NCBI GenBank assembly: GCA_030159075.1
Contig: BROG01000077.1
Coordinates: 451,001 to 515,000 of the forward strand
Source of the DNA: Atrina japonica
Taxonomy: Eukaryota > Mollusca > Bivalvia > Pterioida > Pinnidae
Length of the DNA: 64,000 nt
Direction: 5' to 3'
The notes beneath the pieces were generated by a model. The model was given only the letters and a program-made list of their open reading frames with translations. It searched no databases and was not told where the DNA came from. The number at the start of each line of letters is the position of its first letter. The stretch's first letter is position 1. Positions 54,341-64,000 of the stretch are shown here, one piece after another. The position numbers were made by a program, and so were the translations under genes.

Positions 54341-54533
54341 TCAACTGTCTATGAAAAAATAAAAACAGTAATGCATTAAAGTATGTTGCCTGACTTACAT
54401 GTACATGTAGCTGACCACAATACAATATATCAGATGAAAAAATGACAATGAAATAAACACGGATTAATGAAAAGATTATAAATCTAACCTCAGACCAACA
54501 TATTTTACATTCCCCAAACTAACCTAACCACAA

Positions 54534-54917
54534 CCCATCTTTCTAACCACAGCACTGAAAACTGACTACCGTATTTGATCCATTAAGTGCCCAGGGCACT
54601 ACAAAAATCAGGAAAAAGGGGTGGGCGCTTATTGGGACCAATTAAGAGACAAACTGATGCCAATGTTTTTATAGCTATATAAGTCACAATGGGAAAGTTG
54701 TTGTAGTTATAACCAAGGACACCTATCAACAAAATTTCATTGCTTGGGGGCTATACCACTGTTACTTACGGTTTTTCAGGTCCACATCTCCTTGTCAACC
54801 AGTTAGAAAATATAATTGATCGTTTGTAGAAAAGGTGGAGGGGCGTTAATAGGACATGGGCGCTTAAAGGATCGAATATGGCAATCTTTTTAACCACAGC
54901 ATTGAAAATAAACTAAG
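54534..54917. mobile_element. CCGTATTTGACCCATTAAG-type element, copy 2, flanked by 33-bp direct repeats
   Basis: The element proper is 54569-54882: left CCGTATTTGATCCATTAAGT, right GGGCGCTTAAAGGATCGAATATGGC in inverse relation. Flanks atctttctaaccacagcact/gaaaactgactac (54534-54567) and atctttttaaccacagcatt/gaaaataaactaa (54884-54917) are similar direct repeats. Confidence 0.87.
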
Positions 54918-55264
54918 TCCAAACATAGTCAATTTTGCGAAAACCCCCCCCCAAAAAAAAAAAACAGGACTAATCTGGTATTTGTATTTGGATATACATG
55001 TAACATGTGCTGAGAAACATAATAAATGTATGTCATGTGCGAATCTATTTGATGTATGAACAGTAAAAGCAAGTAAACCTGACCTCAACCAATATGCATA
55101 ACTGGACGCTGGCATGAGGGCAATGGCATACTGCACAATGTATACATGTACCTGGAAATTTTCGCCTTTTCAGAACAGAAGACATATCAGATAATCCCCC
55201 ATTTTAAATTTGCCCAAAGTCTCCATAGATGACATGTATTTCCTGCAGCTTGCTGCATTTTACG

Positions 55265-55735
55265 GCTTAAAATTACGCTTCTATTTTAAATTATCCTCCT
55301 CATCTAAGGCTAAAAACTGTAAAAATTCAACAGTAGGACAAATTTCCAGGTATACAGGATTCCGCCCTTTCAACTTCATAGAGGTGAGCCTCATCTAAGG
55401 GCAAAAATTGTAAGAACTAGAAGGTAGAAAAAAAACCTTTTTAACTTCCTAGAGGTGAGCCTTATTTAAGGGCAAAAACTGTAAGAACTAAAAAGTAGTA
55501 GCAAACCATTTCACTTCCTAGAGGTAGCCTCATCTAAGGGCAAAAATTGTAACAATTAAAAGGTAGTAGTGAACCTTTTCAACTTCATTGAGGTGAGCCT
55601 CATTTAAAGGCAAAAACTGTAAGAACTAAAAGGTAGTAGCAAACCATTTCACTTCCTAGGGGTAGCCTCATCTAAGGGCAAAAATTGTAACAATTAAAAG
55701 TAGTAGTGAACCTTTTCAACTTCATTGAGGTTAAA
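55265..55735. repeat. ~67-bp tandem array, about seven units
   Basis: The unit is gaggtgagcctcatctaagg, gcaaaaattgtaagaactaa, aaggtagtagcaaacc, atttcacttccta. Alternating sub-types (aactgtaagaactaaaa and attgtaacaattaaaag) suggest later duplication of unit pairs. Confidence 0.9.
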
Positions 55736-56791
55736 AAAAAACCAATAAAACCAAAAAACATATGAGTCAAAAAGCAAAAACTGGAAGTTGTTTGAAATAA
55801 GGATTTCCTAACTCTGTTTACTATCAAAATTATGGCATATATCAGAGCTTACTCATTCATGATGAAGTCATTGGAAATCCTGTTATATAATAGAGCTAAC
55901 CATTATTCATTGATTTGTCAAAACTCTTCATATTATTCTGTCAAACTGTTACCATGGTTAACAATAAATTCAATGCAGCAGAGATAACAACTGTTAATGC
56001 AGCTAACCAGATGAAATGCCACAATGTGCAGATTCAACTAACCTATTCCCAGAATTCAGGATCACTCAAATTCCACATACATCCAAAACATTTAGCAATT
56101 TGTCATACATGTACAATGTACATATATAAATATGAAAGCAAATACAAAGCTGAACCTTTTTTCAGTCCTTAAACTTTACCACACCTTCCACAAAAAGAAA
56201 AGGAAATTGCACTTTATATAACATGTATGAAAGCATTTTTTTTTTAGATTCATTGCACTTTACCACCCATCAACCCTTAAAAATATGGACTGTTGATGAA
56301 TTAAATATACATATACATATATGTATAAATACATGTATAAATTATAATGCATATACCTTGTACATTTATTACATGCATTTGTATTATATAGAGTTACATG
56401 TACAATACAGAGTTCAATAAACTTGTGCAATATGTAACGTATTGCACTTTAGTTGGATACCGAGATTTCTCTGGAGCTATTTTTTCTAAAATTGGGGCTC
56501 ATATTATCCAAAATAGATGATGGCGTCATTAAAAGCGGGATTAATCTTAAATTTGTGTACACATATAGATAAACAGGGGACATGTAGTAAATACAAAACC
56601 ACACAAATGCTTTTATCCCACCTCTTGGTTTCCAGAGGTCCGTGTTTGTCCATTTTTACCGGATTTTTGTATCTATGTCCTGGACATTCCATTGATTCAT
56701 ACTTTGGTATCTGAGATTTTTTATATCATAAGACTGCAAAAGATTGTTGTAGCTGATGGATTCAACTCGAGCTGCTCTCTCGTTTTTAATA

Positions 56792-57042
56792 TTTAATGGT
56801 GTTTTATGCCACACTCAACAATTTGTCGGATATATGGTGGTGGCCAGTTTTAATGGTGGAGGAGAGAACGCAGTTACAATGTACCTGGGAAAAGACCACC
56901 GGCCTTCCGCAAGTAAACTGGCAAACTTTCTCACAAAAATCAGCTTAGGTTCCAGTGGGAATCGAACTTGGACTGACAAGAAGTGAGAGACTCCACGGTT
57001 TAAAGCACGATGCTCTGACCACTTGACCACAGAGACCCTAAT
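56792..57042 (-). mobile_element. tRNA-derived SINE, family A, nearly full length
   Basis: Minus orientation. The head reads GGTCTCTGTGGTCAAGTGGT (box A-like) then caagttcgattcccactgga (box B-like). The body has aagctgatttttgtgagaaa, aggtacattgtaactgcgtt and tcctccaccattaaaactgg; the tail ttgttgagtgtggcataaaa. Best reference copy in the window. Confidence 0.93.
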
Positions 57043-57215
57043 AGTGGCATGTAAAAGAACCCTCATTCAGTGCACTGGCATCAATCAGGTTAAAAGTTGT
57101 GGCACTTCACCTAAAGCTGATGTCATCTTCATGTAAGTAAACAATATACACCCGCCATAATGGCGGGCGTATAAAAATTCTTGGCGGGATCGATGTTAAA
57201 CAACACAAAGTCATT
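57043..57215 (+). mobile_element. SINE fragment, family B-like
   Basis: gtggcatgtaaaagaaccct, gtggcacttcacctaaagct, then cccgccataatggcgggcgt (a palindrome) and ttggcgggatcgatgttaaa. It adjoins the family A copy on its left. Confidence 0.6.
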
Positions 57216-58067
57216 TAATTAACAATGAACATGTTCGTTAAGATTGAGTTTTTATTCAAGTTCAACAGTAACATGTACATGTAAACTATTTCTGATTCCC
57301 AGGGATGGTTCTACAACACTGTTTACACTGTTTATTTATACAAATATATTGACAACAGAACTACATCTATATTAATAAAGTTTATTGTTATGGGAACTGG
57401 TTCATGGATCTTGAAATAAATGATCAGATTAGGAGTGCACATACACTTAAAAGATCACTCATATGTACCGAAGTCAACATCTGCTTTTTAAATTTGTTGT
57501 TACTTTTTTTTGTACTTTAATATCTTATATACGAATGTATATACATATAAAAGTATTTACTTAAACAAAGTACATGTAGCTAACATAAGTGTCACCATAC
57601 TTAACCAAATATGAGAGAGAGAGAAAGAGAGACAGAATGAGAGAGAAAGAGAGGGCAAGATAGAAAGATAACACATGTACATTTGTGCCCGGGCTACATC
57701 TTGTACATTAAACTCACAGACAAAAATTAAACACTCTTTTTATTTACAACAAATTTTCTCCGTTCTTTTTTCCATTTTCAGCACCTGGAATTTGTTTTAC
57801 TTAGAAAATCATTTATTCTCTGAAACCAGTTTGAAATGCCTGAACCAGAAGTTTATATAAAAAATAAGTATTTAGTTACTACATGTAAGTGTTAAATATT
57901 TCATTATATTTAAAATGAAAAACAAGAAAATATCAAATTCAGCAGTTGGAAAAAGTAAGGGGGAGAGAATGGGGAGTGACTAACTGACTACTAGTATGTA
58001 CAAATGTACATGTATAAGTAGTTAGCAACATTACAAAACAAAAATATTTTTTTTTTGGACTTTCCTA

Positions 58068-58396
58068 CTACTTTATTTGACCCATTAAGCACCCAGGGCA
58101 CTACAAAAATCAGTAAAAAGGAGTGGGCACTTAATTATAATGGGACCAATTAATAGTCAAATTGATGTAAAACAGTTAATTTTTTGAAGGCACAGCGGTA
58201 GAGTTGTTGTAGTTATTACCGATGACACATATCAACATAATTCTGTTGATGGTGGGCTACATGTACAAATAAACTATTTAAGTTTTACAGGTCCACATCC
58301 CATTGTCAACCAGCCAGAAAAGATTCTCGAGGGTATGTGAAAAAAAGATGAGGGACGCTTATAGGGACATGGGCGTTTAATGGGTCGAATACGGCA
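58068..58396. mobile_element. CCGTATTTGACCCATTAAG-type element, copy 3
   Basis: ctactttatttgacccatta + agcacccagggcac at the left; atgggcgtttaatgggtcga + atacggca at the right, inverted. Same interior words as copies 1 and 2. Confidence 0.87.
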
Positions 58397-59864
58397 ACCA
58401 ATTCCTGGAATCTGAGACAAGTCACATTATACATATAAGATATAAAACTCAACAAATAAACAACTTTCAAAGGATGCTCATAACATCCGTTATTTGTCCA
58501 TTTCTCCGGTTTTAGATATGGAGGGCAATTACCACTATCAGTGAGTGGTGTATTGTTTTTATTCTTATAGTATTTCTTGCCTGTACTACTGTTTTCAGTA
58601 GAAATATACACAAGGTTACAAATATATTGTGGTTTTAGGACTGTGATTTATTCATTATACATGTATATATGGTTCATTTAGGACAATCTCTACAGGGGCT
58701 TAAGTACTTGATGGATTTAATAGTTTATTTTACTTAAATGGCTTAATACATTCATCTCACCTGTTACAAATTTCAGTCTACACACATTGTAGGCATTTAA
58801 ACAAAGTCCCAAGAGAAACATTAGGCTATGATATTTTAAAGTAAATTGACTTGTATTGAAGGCCTGTAATTATTCTTTGTTGCTCCTATCCGTAAGGCAA
58901 AGATACCAGTGATACACAGGTAAAGTGGCTTTTACATCAGAATTCAAACTTAATGGAGGACTTGAGATTTTATTTGTCCCAAAACAGGCTCTTCACACCT
59001 TGCAAACTTCATATTCCCATAAATACCATTCTTACAGCTAGTAATGCATTAAGTACAACTTGAATGTCTTTTAAATAGACCCACAGCAATTTAAGTACAA
59101 ACGTGTATTTCTTTAAATTTATAGAACTGACTTACACAGACAAAAATTAAAAGCACACATAACAAGATGTGTTAAAGGAACACAAGTATGTTCACGAGAG
59201 GTACTTTAGCAATTTTTTTAAATTTTAACTCATTAACCCTTGGAAATTAATGGACAGTTCTGAAAATAAATGATTTAGGCTGGTCCAAATGTGTCTTCAA
59301 GGGTAAATGTGTAAAAGTCTGTGATCTGGGTTCATGTATTCGTATCTCCATGGTTTTTCTGCTCATACTTACATCAATAAATTAACCTTTACAATTTTAC
59401 TGGAAATTTGAATGTGGCGTAAACATGATAAAGTACGGTACCGTACCAAACAAGCATACAATGCTAAAGAATATATAATTGTGTAAAAACTTCTGATGTC
59501 ATGATCATGATGAACCGAGTTAATTAAGTCCAAATACTGACAAGAGGACTGTTCACCACCCCATCTTCAAAATCAAAGTTGACAAAGAGTCACAAGGATT
59601 GATATTCAAGTCATCACTTAAAGCAAGCCATCATAAAAGTCTGTCTTTACAAAAAACATATTTTATTTACTTCGGTGCCTGTGACCTTCACCTTTAAATG
59701 CATGACCTTGAAATTTTGTCAAAATGATCCTCAGATAATTCTTAACAACTTTCTCATATATCTTTGTATACAAAAAGTCGATCAGTTTGGAGTTATTAAA
59801 CAATTTGTAACACAAATATACCGTGTTACTGAAGCGCTCCCTAGTGGCTCGTTTATGGAAGTCA

Positions 59865-60010
59865 AATGACAATGAATTCGACATTTATAAATTTTCAAAT
59901 ACATGTACACTGTTGTTCCTACAGCTAGTATTTCTAGATTTCCAAATTTCAATAAATGTTGCTAAAATTCCGAATTCCAAAGGCCCAGGCCCCCTTCCCC
60001 CAAAAATGTG
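59865..60010. repeat. Dispersed family G fragment
   Basis: caaatgacaatgaattcgac and aatgttgctaaaattccgaa, then aaggcccaggcccccttccc match the 9778-9990 copy in the same orientation. Confidence 0.7.
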
Positions 60011-60041
60011 TAAAATTGCTGATATGTTTACTATAAATTCT

Positions 60042-60067
60042 AATCTCTTTCTCTCTCTTTCTTTCTT

Positions 60068-60101
<34 letters not shown>
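60042..60101. repeat. (CT)n/(CTTT)n then (TA)n microsatellite
   Basis: Compound pyrimidine-rich and TA run. Confidence 0.9.
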
Positions 60102-60737
60102 AATACTGGTACATGTACATGTATCTATGTTTATTGTGTCGTCAGTACATGTATAAAGATCTTGTCTGTGATACAGTATCTTGTCTCTAGACTCCAGAAA
60201 TTGTCGTGTCTTTTCCTGTGTATATGTATCATAGGAAGGAAACAGCAGCTTAAGTCCTCAGAGCTTTTACTGTCTTGAACACAATTTTGATCAATGTCCT
60301 TTGTTAACTAATGTTTAAAAATTACTTGAACTGTATATTTAAATCACAAGCACAATCACAAATAATATGGTGATTTTTTCATGATCGATAAATCTGGCCA
60401 TTCATCAAAATTTTCACTTGTCCTGCAGGGCATGCACAGTAGTTTGCAAATCTACATTGTACATGTACATCTTCATCTATTTTTCTGAAAATCAAATGCA
60501 CCAGTATTGTATGTAGTCTTTTCTTCAAAAATATATCTGAACTTGGAAGTCTGTGAAAATACTTGGTCACTACATACATTGTACAATGTACATGTACCGG
60601 TACAAAAATTAAAACTTGTGATGGTCTATTAGTATCTAGCCTTCAACCTTTAAGCAAAGGGTCCCAGGTTCCATTCCCAGGGCTCAGTCATATCTAAACC
60701 CTTTTAAAAAGGCAGTGACTGTTTCAGCATCAAGTGT

Positions 60738-61033
60738 TCAGCATAAGTAGTTGTTGATGTATCGTTGTTTAACGTCCCACTTAAGAATCTTTCATTCCTA
60801 TGGAGACCTCACCAAATGCCGGTGAAGGACTTAAATTTTTGGCCTATGCTCGGCACTTACGGCCATTAAGCAGGGTTCTTTAATGTAGTGACACCTAGTG
60901 TGACACGGGACCTTCGTTCTTACTACTGTCTCATCTGAAGGACAGGAAAAGTCAGCCGTCTCTGCCAAGGTTTGAACCCACAACCATCCAGTTGCAAATC
61001 GAACACTCTACTGGGACGCTCAGCATAAGAAGT
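60738..61033 (-). mobile_element. tRNA-derived SINE, family B
   Basis: Minus orientation: box B-like gggttcaaacct inverse, body gccgtaagtgccgagcatag, ttaagtgggacgttaaacaa tail. Flanking words tcagcataagtag (60738) and tcagcataagaag (61020) are a probable slightly diverged target duplication. Confidence 0.85.
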
Positions 61034-61530
61034 GAATGTCACTAGTCTTCTAAACAAGATTTTAATCTGAGGTACTGTGACACTTAAAAGAACCCTCCTC
61101 ACTAACTGTATTTGAGTCAAGTCTTTTACATAGGTCAAAATTTGAGCTACTTCACTTCAGTTCACATGAAGTTGGTAACATCTCCGACTCCGTACATGTA
61201 TAAGTGGAAATTCCTTAGGGAGATGCATATAAAACAAAAACAAAAAACATGAAATTTAACATGAATGTAAACTGTTAATCTGCTCTATAGACATTCAATG
61301 CAATGCAGTGAGGATTCCTTAACATTTTATGTACATGTGTTTTGTGGTTTTTAGATTCATCTGAATAACTTATTTCTCTTATTACAGGGGACCTATAGAT
61401 CTGTGGCCAGGTGGCTAGTGCATCACACTTTAAACCATGAATCTGTAACTTTTGGTCACCATGGGTTTGAGCACCAGAGTCCAAATGGAACCCTTGCTGA
61501 TTTTGAAATGAAGTTTGCCAGTTTATTTGC

Positions 61531-61959
61531 TTTGATTGATTTTTAATAAAGTGAAACTTGTATATTGATACCCCCTTAGGGATACCACAAAATCAGTCTT
61601 TATAGGGATGTGGTTTTTACATAAAGATTTACTTGTACACAAAAGGTACAATCTGGGATAGCAAAAAAATGGTCTTTATGACAAGGTGGTCTTTATACAC
61701 AGGTGGTCTCTAAAGCAGGTTTTACTGTAGTGTTTTATGCCATACTAATTTTTTAGTTACATATTGGTGGAGGAGAACCTGGTTACAATGTACCCCGGAA
61801 TAGACCATTGACCTTCTGTACATGTAAGTAAACTGGCAAACTTTCTCACAAAAATTAGCTTAGGTTCCAATGTTCAGGGCTCAAACCTGCGCTGAACATA
61901 AGTGAGAAACTTCACGGTTCAAAGCACAATGCTATAACCATTCAGCCATGGAGGCCCGT
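61531..61959 (-). mobile_element. SINE, family A, inserted in the one above; carries a MITE in its tail
   Basis: Minus orientation: the head at the right reads ACGGGCCTCCATGGCTGAAT, box B-like caggtttgagccctgaacat. The tail at the left contains atcaatcaaa repeats and is interrupted by the CAGT-type element at 61549-61727. Confidence 0.86.
61549..61727. mobile_element. CAGT-type short inverted-repeat element nested in a SINE tail
   Basis: AGTGAAACTTGTATATTGAT at the left, CTAAAGCAGGTTTTACTG + TA at the right. The body (ggtctttatacacaggtggt) matches 50192-50372. Confidence 0.88.
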
Positions 61960-62127
61960 CAGTTTATTTGCAAAAGGCCGGTGATTTCTTCCCAGCTTTT
62001 CTCCTCCATCATTAAAAACTGGCCACCATCATATGACTGAATAATTGTTGAGAGTGGGTGATGTAAAAATCCAATGAAACAAAGAAGAATCACTTATCAC
62101 ACCTTGAGTACTTGATGAAGGAAAAGT

Positions 62128-62437
62128 CCTTAGTAATGTTTGTTTGTTTGTTTATTATTGTTTAACGTCCCACTCAAGAATATTTCACTCATATGGAGAC
62201 GTCACCAAATGCCGGTGAAGGGCTTCAAATTTTGGCCTATGCTCGGCACTTACGGCCATTGAGCAGTGAGGGTTCTTTAACGTGCCGACACCTACTGTGA
62301 CACGGGACCTCCAGCTTTTACTGTCTCATCCGAAAGACAGGAAACCAACCTGTCGCCGGCGGGACTCGAACTCACGACCTCACGATCCAAAGTCGAGCGC
62401 GCTACCGACTGAGCCAGGCCGGCTCCCTTAGTAATGT
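62128..62437 (-). mobile_element. tRNA-derived SINE, family B, full length with target duplication
   Basis: Minus orientation: the head GCCGGCCTGGCTCAGTCGGT (box A-like) with tagcgcgctcgac, box B-like gagttcgagtcccgccg. The body has gtgtcacagtaggtgtcggc, acgttaaagaaccctcactg, taagtgccgagcataggcca; the tail gggacgttaaacaataataa + (CAAA)n. Flanks CCTTAGTAATGT at 62128-62139 and 62426-62437 are identical. GC-rich compared with its surroundings. Confidence 0.95.
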
Positions 62438-63299
62438 GGATAGACCCATATGTATACATGTATACATGTACCTGAAATATACCACCTGTGAGTTCAATGA
62501 CCAACCACTAGACCTCCACAAGCGTTCCTCCCCCCCACTCTAAATCAGCTTACTACTGTGACAGAGTGCATTAGGTTGACATGTTTTACATTTAGCTAAA
62601 TTGTTGACAATGCCGACAAACGAACAGTAACAAATTATATCAGTAGTTTGCTGTTAATGGCCAATATGTAATTGGAGTGATTGTACAGGATGATATAAAG
62701 CCTGGATATGCTACAGTATTATAGTGTACTGCTCTATATAAACTTGAGGATATTACAATGTTTAATAACATTACTTATACTGAAATAACTTATCCTAGTT
62801 AGAAAAATCAATACAGCAAGTAATTATGGTGATACACATGTATGTACATACACCTGAATATGAACGGCAAAGGTAACAGTAGATTATGTGTTAAGTGCCC
62901 AAAATAATATCACAAGTAAATTATAAATGTGTATTGCTGGATTAAGCCGCCATTTACCTGATATATAACTGTGTATATTTATACCTGAGGGAAATCAGCC
63001 TTCACACTTGATTAACGAACAAAACAAAATTCTGAAGATCAACTAATAGGTACAGATATAGTAAATACACACAGGTACATATACATGTATATAAGTATAA
63101 GAATATTGGCTGTTTTGTACTTTCTGACCAACTATAGGAAAGGACTTACAAGCATATCTCCACATTTTTTAATGTCATATACTTGCATGACAATGACCTC
63201 ATATTAAATGCTGGGTAACAGCTAGGTATATACATGTATGTACATACATTTTATAAAAACATTGTTGTCATATACATGTATGACAATTCAGATCCTGCA

Positions 63300-63660
63300 C
63301 AAGTTTGATGTCATATGGCAAAAGTACCCAACATGATTGATGTCATATGGCAAAAGTACCCAACATGATTGATGTCATATGGCAAAAGTACCCAACATGA
63401 TTGATGTCATATGGCAAAAGTACCCAACATGATTGATGTCATATGGAAAAGGTCCCCCAAAAGTATGACATTAAATACATGTACATGTAACCAATTTCCC
63501 CTACAAGTTAGGTGTCAAACGACAAAGGTCCCCACAAGTTTGATGTCATTTGACAAAATGTCACCCACAAGTTTTATGTAATAATATGACAAGGATCTTG
63601 CACAATTTAGATGTCATATTACAAACGTCCCCCACAAATTTGATGTCGTTACACAAAGAT
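63300..63660. repeat. 32-bp tandem repeat with degenerate extension
   Basis: GATTGATGTCATATGGCAAA followed by agtacccaacat recurs with exact 32-bp spacing about four times (63305-63440). Diverged copies such as gtttgatgtcatttgacaaa and agatgtcatattacaaacgt follow to 63660. Confidence 0.92.
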
Positions 63661-63919
63661 CCCATAAGTAAGAAGTAACAAGGGACCAATTTTCGCATTA
63701 ATGATGGCATAATTGGCGAAGTTTGCTTTGTCATGGTGGGTCACACACATACATAAACAAAGCATTAAAATAGTAACAGACAAATATAAAACCTGCACAC
63801 ATCAGGAAGTACATGTACATGTGAAAAGAGATTAGCACACATAATTTATCAAACATCAAATATAAAACACAAGAACATGTACCACATCATCAGTAGTCAA
63901 TACCAGTGTTGTACAGTTG

Positions 63920-63947
63920 TATATATTTATATATATATATATATATA
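63920..63947. repeat. (TA)n microsatellite
   Basis: Short TA run near the right edge of the window. Confidence 0.9.
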
Positions 63948-64000
63948 ATATTGTTACAATCAATAAGTGAATGACAAACTTTACTACATCACTTACAAAT

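Larger units (their letters stand above)
61387..62085 (+). mobile_element. SINE, family A, split by a later insertion
   Basis: The plus-orientation head is at 61387-61530 (tctgtggccaggtggctagt box A-like; gggtttgagcaccagagtcc box B-like). Its continuation is at 61972-62085 (aaaggccggtgatttcttcc ... ttgttgagagtgggtgatg). The two parts are separated by a block bounded by identical 12-bp CAGTTTATTTGC copies at 61519-61530 and 61960-61971. Confidence 0.88.
40621..64000. other. Upstream of IQGAP exon E1: first-intron or intergenic sequence
   Basis: 23.4 kb with no exon I could recognise on either strand. The exon expected here would end in two bases of an Arg codon after a YLCHLEEAK-like stretch; I looked at minus-strand donor-like sites and found none with it. 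It contains the repeats listed below. Stretches with nothing recognised include 40640-41070, 46510-47200, 47370-48830, 50390-51540, 51610-53470, 55750-56780, 57220-58060, 58400-59860, 60110-60740 and 62440-63290. Confidence 0.75.

Noticed and set aside
54864..55136. 90-codon minus-strand frame considered as the missing first IQGAP exon
   Set aside because: No similarity to the expected QNVAYEYLCHLEEAK-like end, and no donor at the required codon position.
62380..62425. Possible tRNA gene
   Set aside because: Boxes A and B are present, but the sequence is continuous with a SINE body and tail and is flanked by a target duplication; the cloverleaf is not complete.
63121..63200. Minus-strand segment ending in a GTAAGT donor at about 63145, considered as an upstream exon
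   Set aside because: The donor looks good but the frame does not end in part of an Arg codon after a conserved stretch, and the sequence has no similarity to IQGAP.
63300..63450. CRISPR-like direct repeats
   Set aside because: Units are head-to-tail with no distinct spacers, and the sequence is from an animal.

Overview
The window is intron-rich, AT-rich animal DNA carrying part of one recognisable protein-coding gene. Sixteen exons on the minus strand (40620 down to 135) join in a consistent reading frame into about 627 codons. They encode most of an IQGAP N-terminal half: a calponin-homology (CH) domain, then the IQGAP-specific helical repeats, stopping just before the expected WW domain. 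The identification rests on strong resemblance to animal IQGAP1 (for example the CH block with PPTTELEEGLRNG, the FYPETTDIYD block and the KYGIQMPAFSKIGGILANE block). I infer a bivalve mollusc, possibly a scallop, from the very frequent ACATGTACATGT-type words, the tRNA-derived SINEs and the many short inverted-repeat elements. No species is proven.

Layout, right to left along the gene: 64000-40621 has no exon I could recognise and is probably the first coding intron or upstream sequence. The exon for the first ~50 residues, including the start codon, is not found. 40620-23179 holds four CH-domain exons separated by introns of 2.3 to 11.5 kb. 18992-16088 holds the CH-to-repeat linker, including a 22-nt micro-exon. 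10428-135 is the compact part: six IQGAP repeats, each on its own exon, mostly alternating with short linker exons. The intron at 9476-10249 has a GC instead of GT donor. The WW, IQ, GRD and RasGAP C-terminal parts lie beyond position 1.

Everything else is intronic or upstream repeat DNA. It includes at least fourteen short elements with CAGTgaAACCTg-like inverted ends beside TA (Tc1/mariner, pogo/Tigger-like). There are three SINE families with tRNA-like promoters, two insertions having clear target duplications of 12 and 14 bp. A 1330-bp inverted-repeat element has a 6-bp target duplication. Three copies of a 0.3-kb element begin CCGTATTTGACCCATTAAG. Minisatellites have units of 23, 28/33, 32, 41, 57, 58, ~70 and 84 bp, and there are many long TA and GA tracts. 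I saw no transposase, reverse transcriptase, tRNA gene, rRNA or second protein gene. Most open frames longer than 60 codons are repeat artefacts.

The points most worth checking are in the gene itself: the GC-AG intron, the micro-exon, the phase-matched repeat-exon/linker-exon pattern, and repeat tracts lying about 60 nt or less from splice sites. The second group is the nested and minisatellite-bearing mobile elements.
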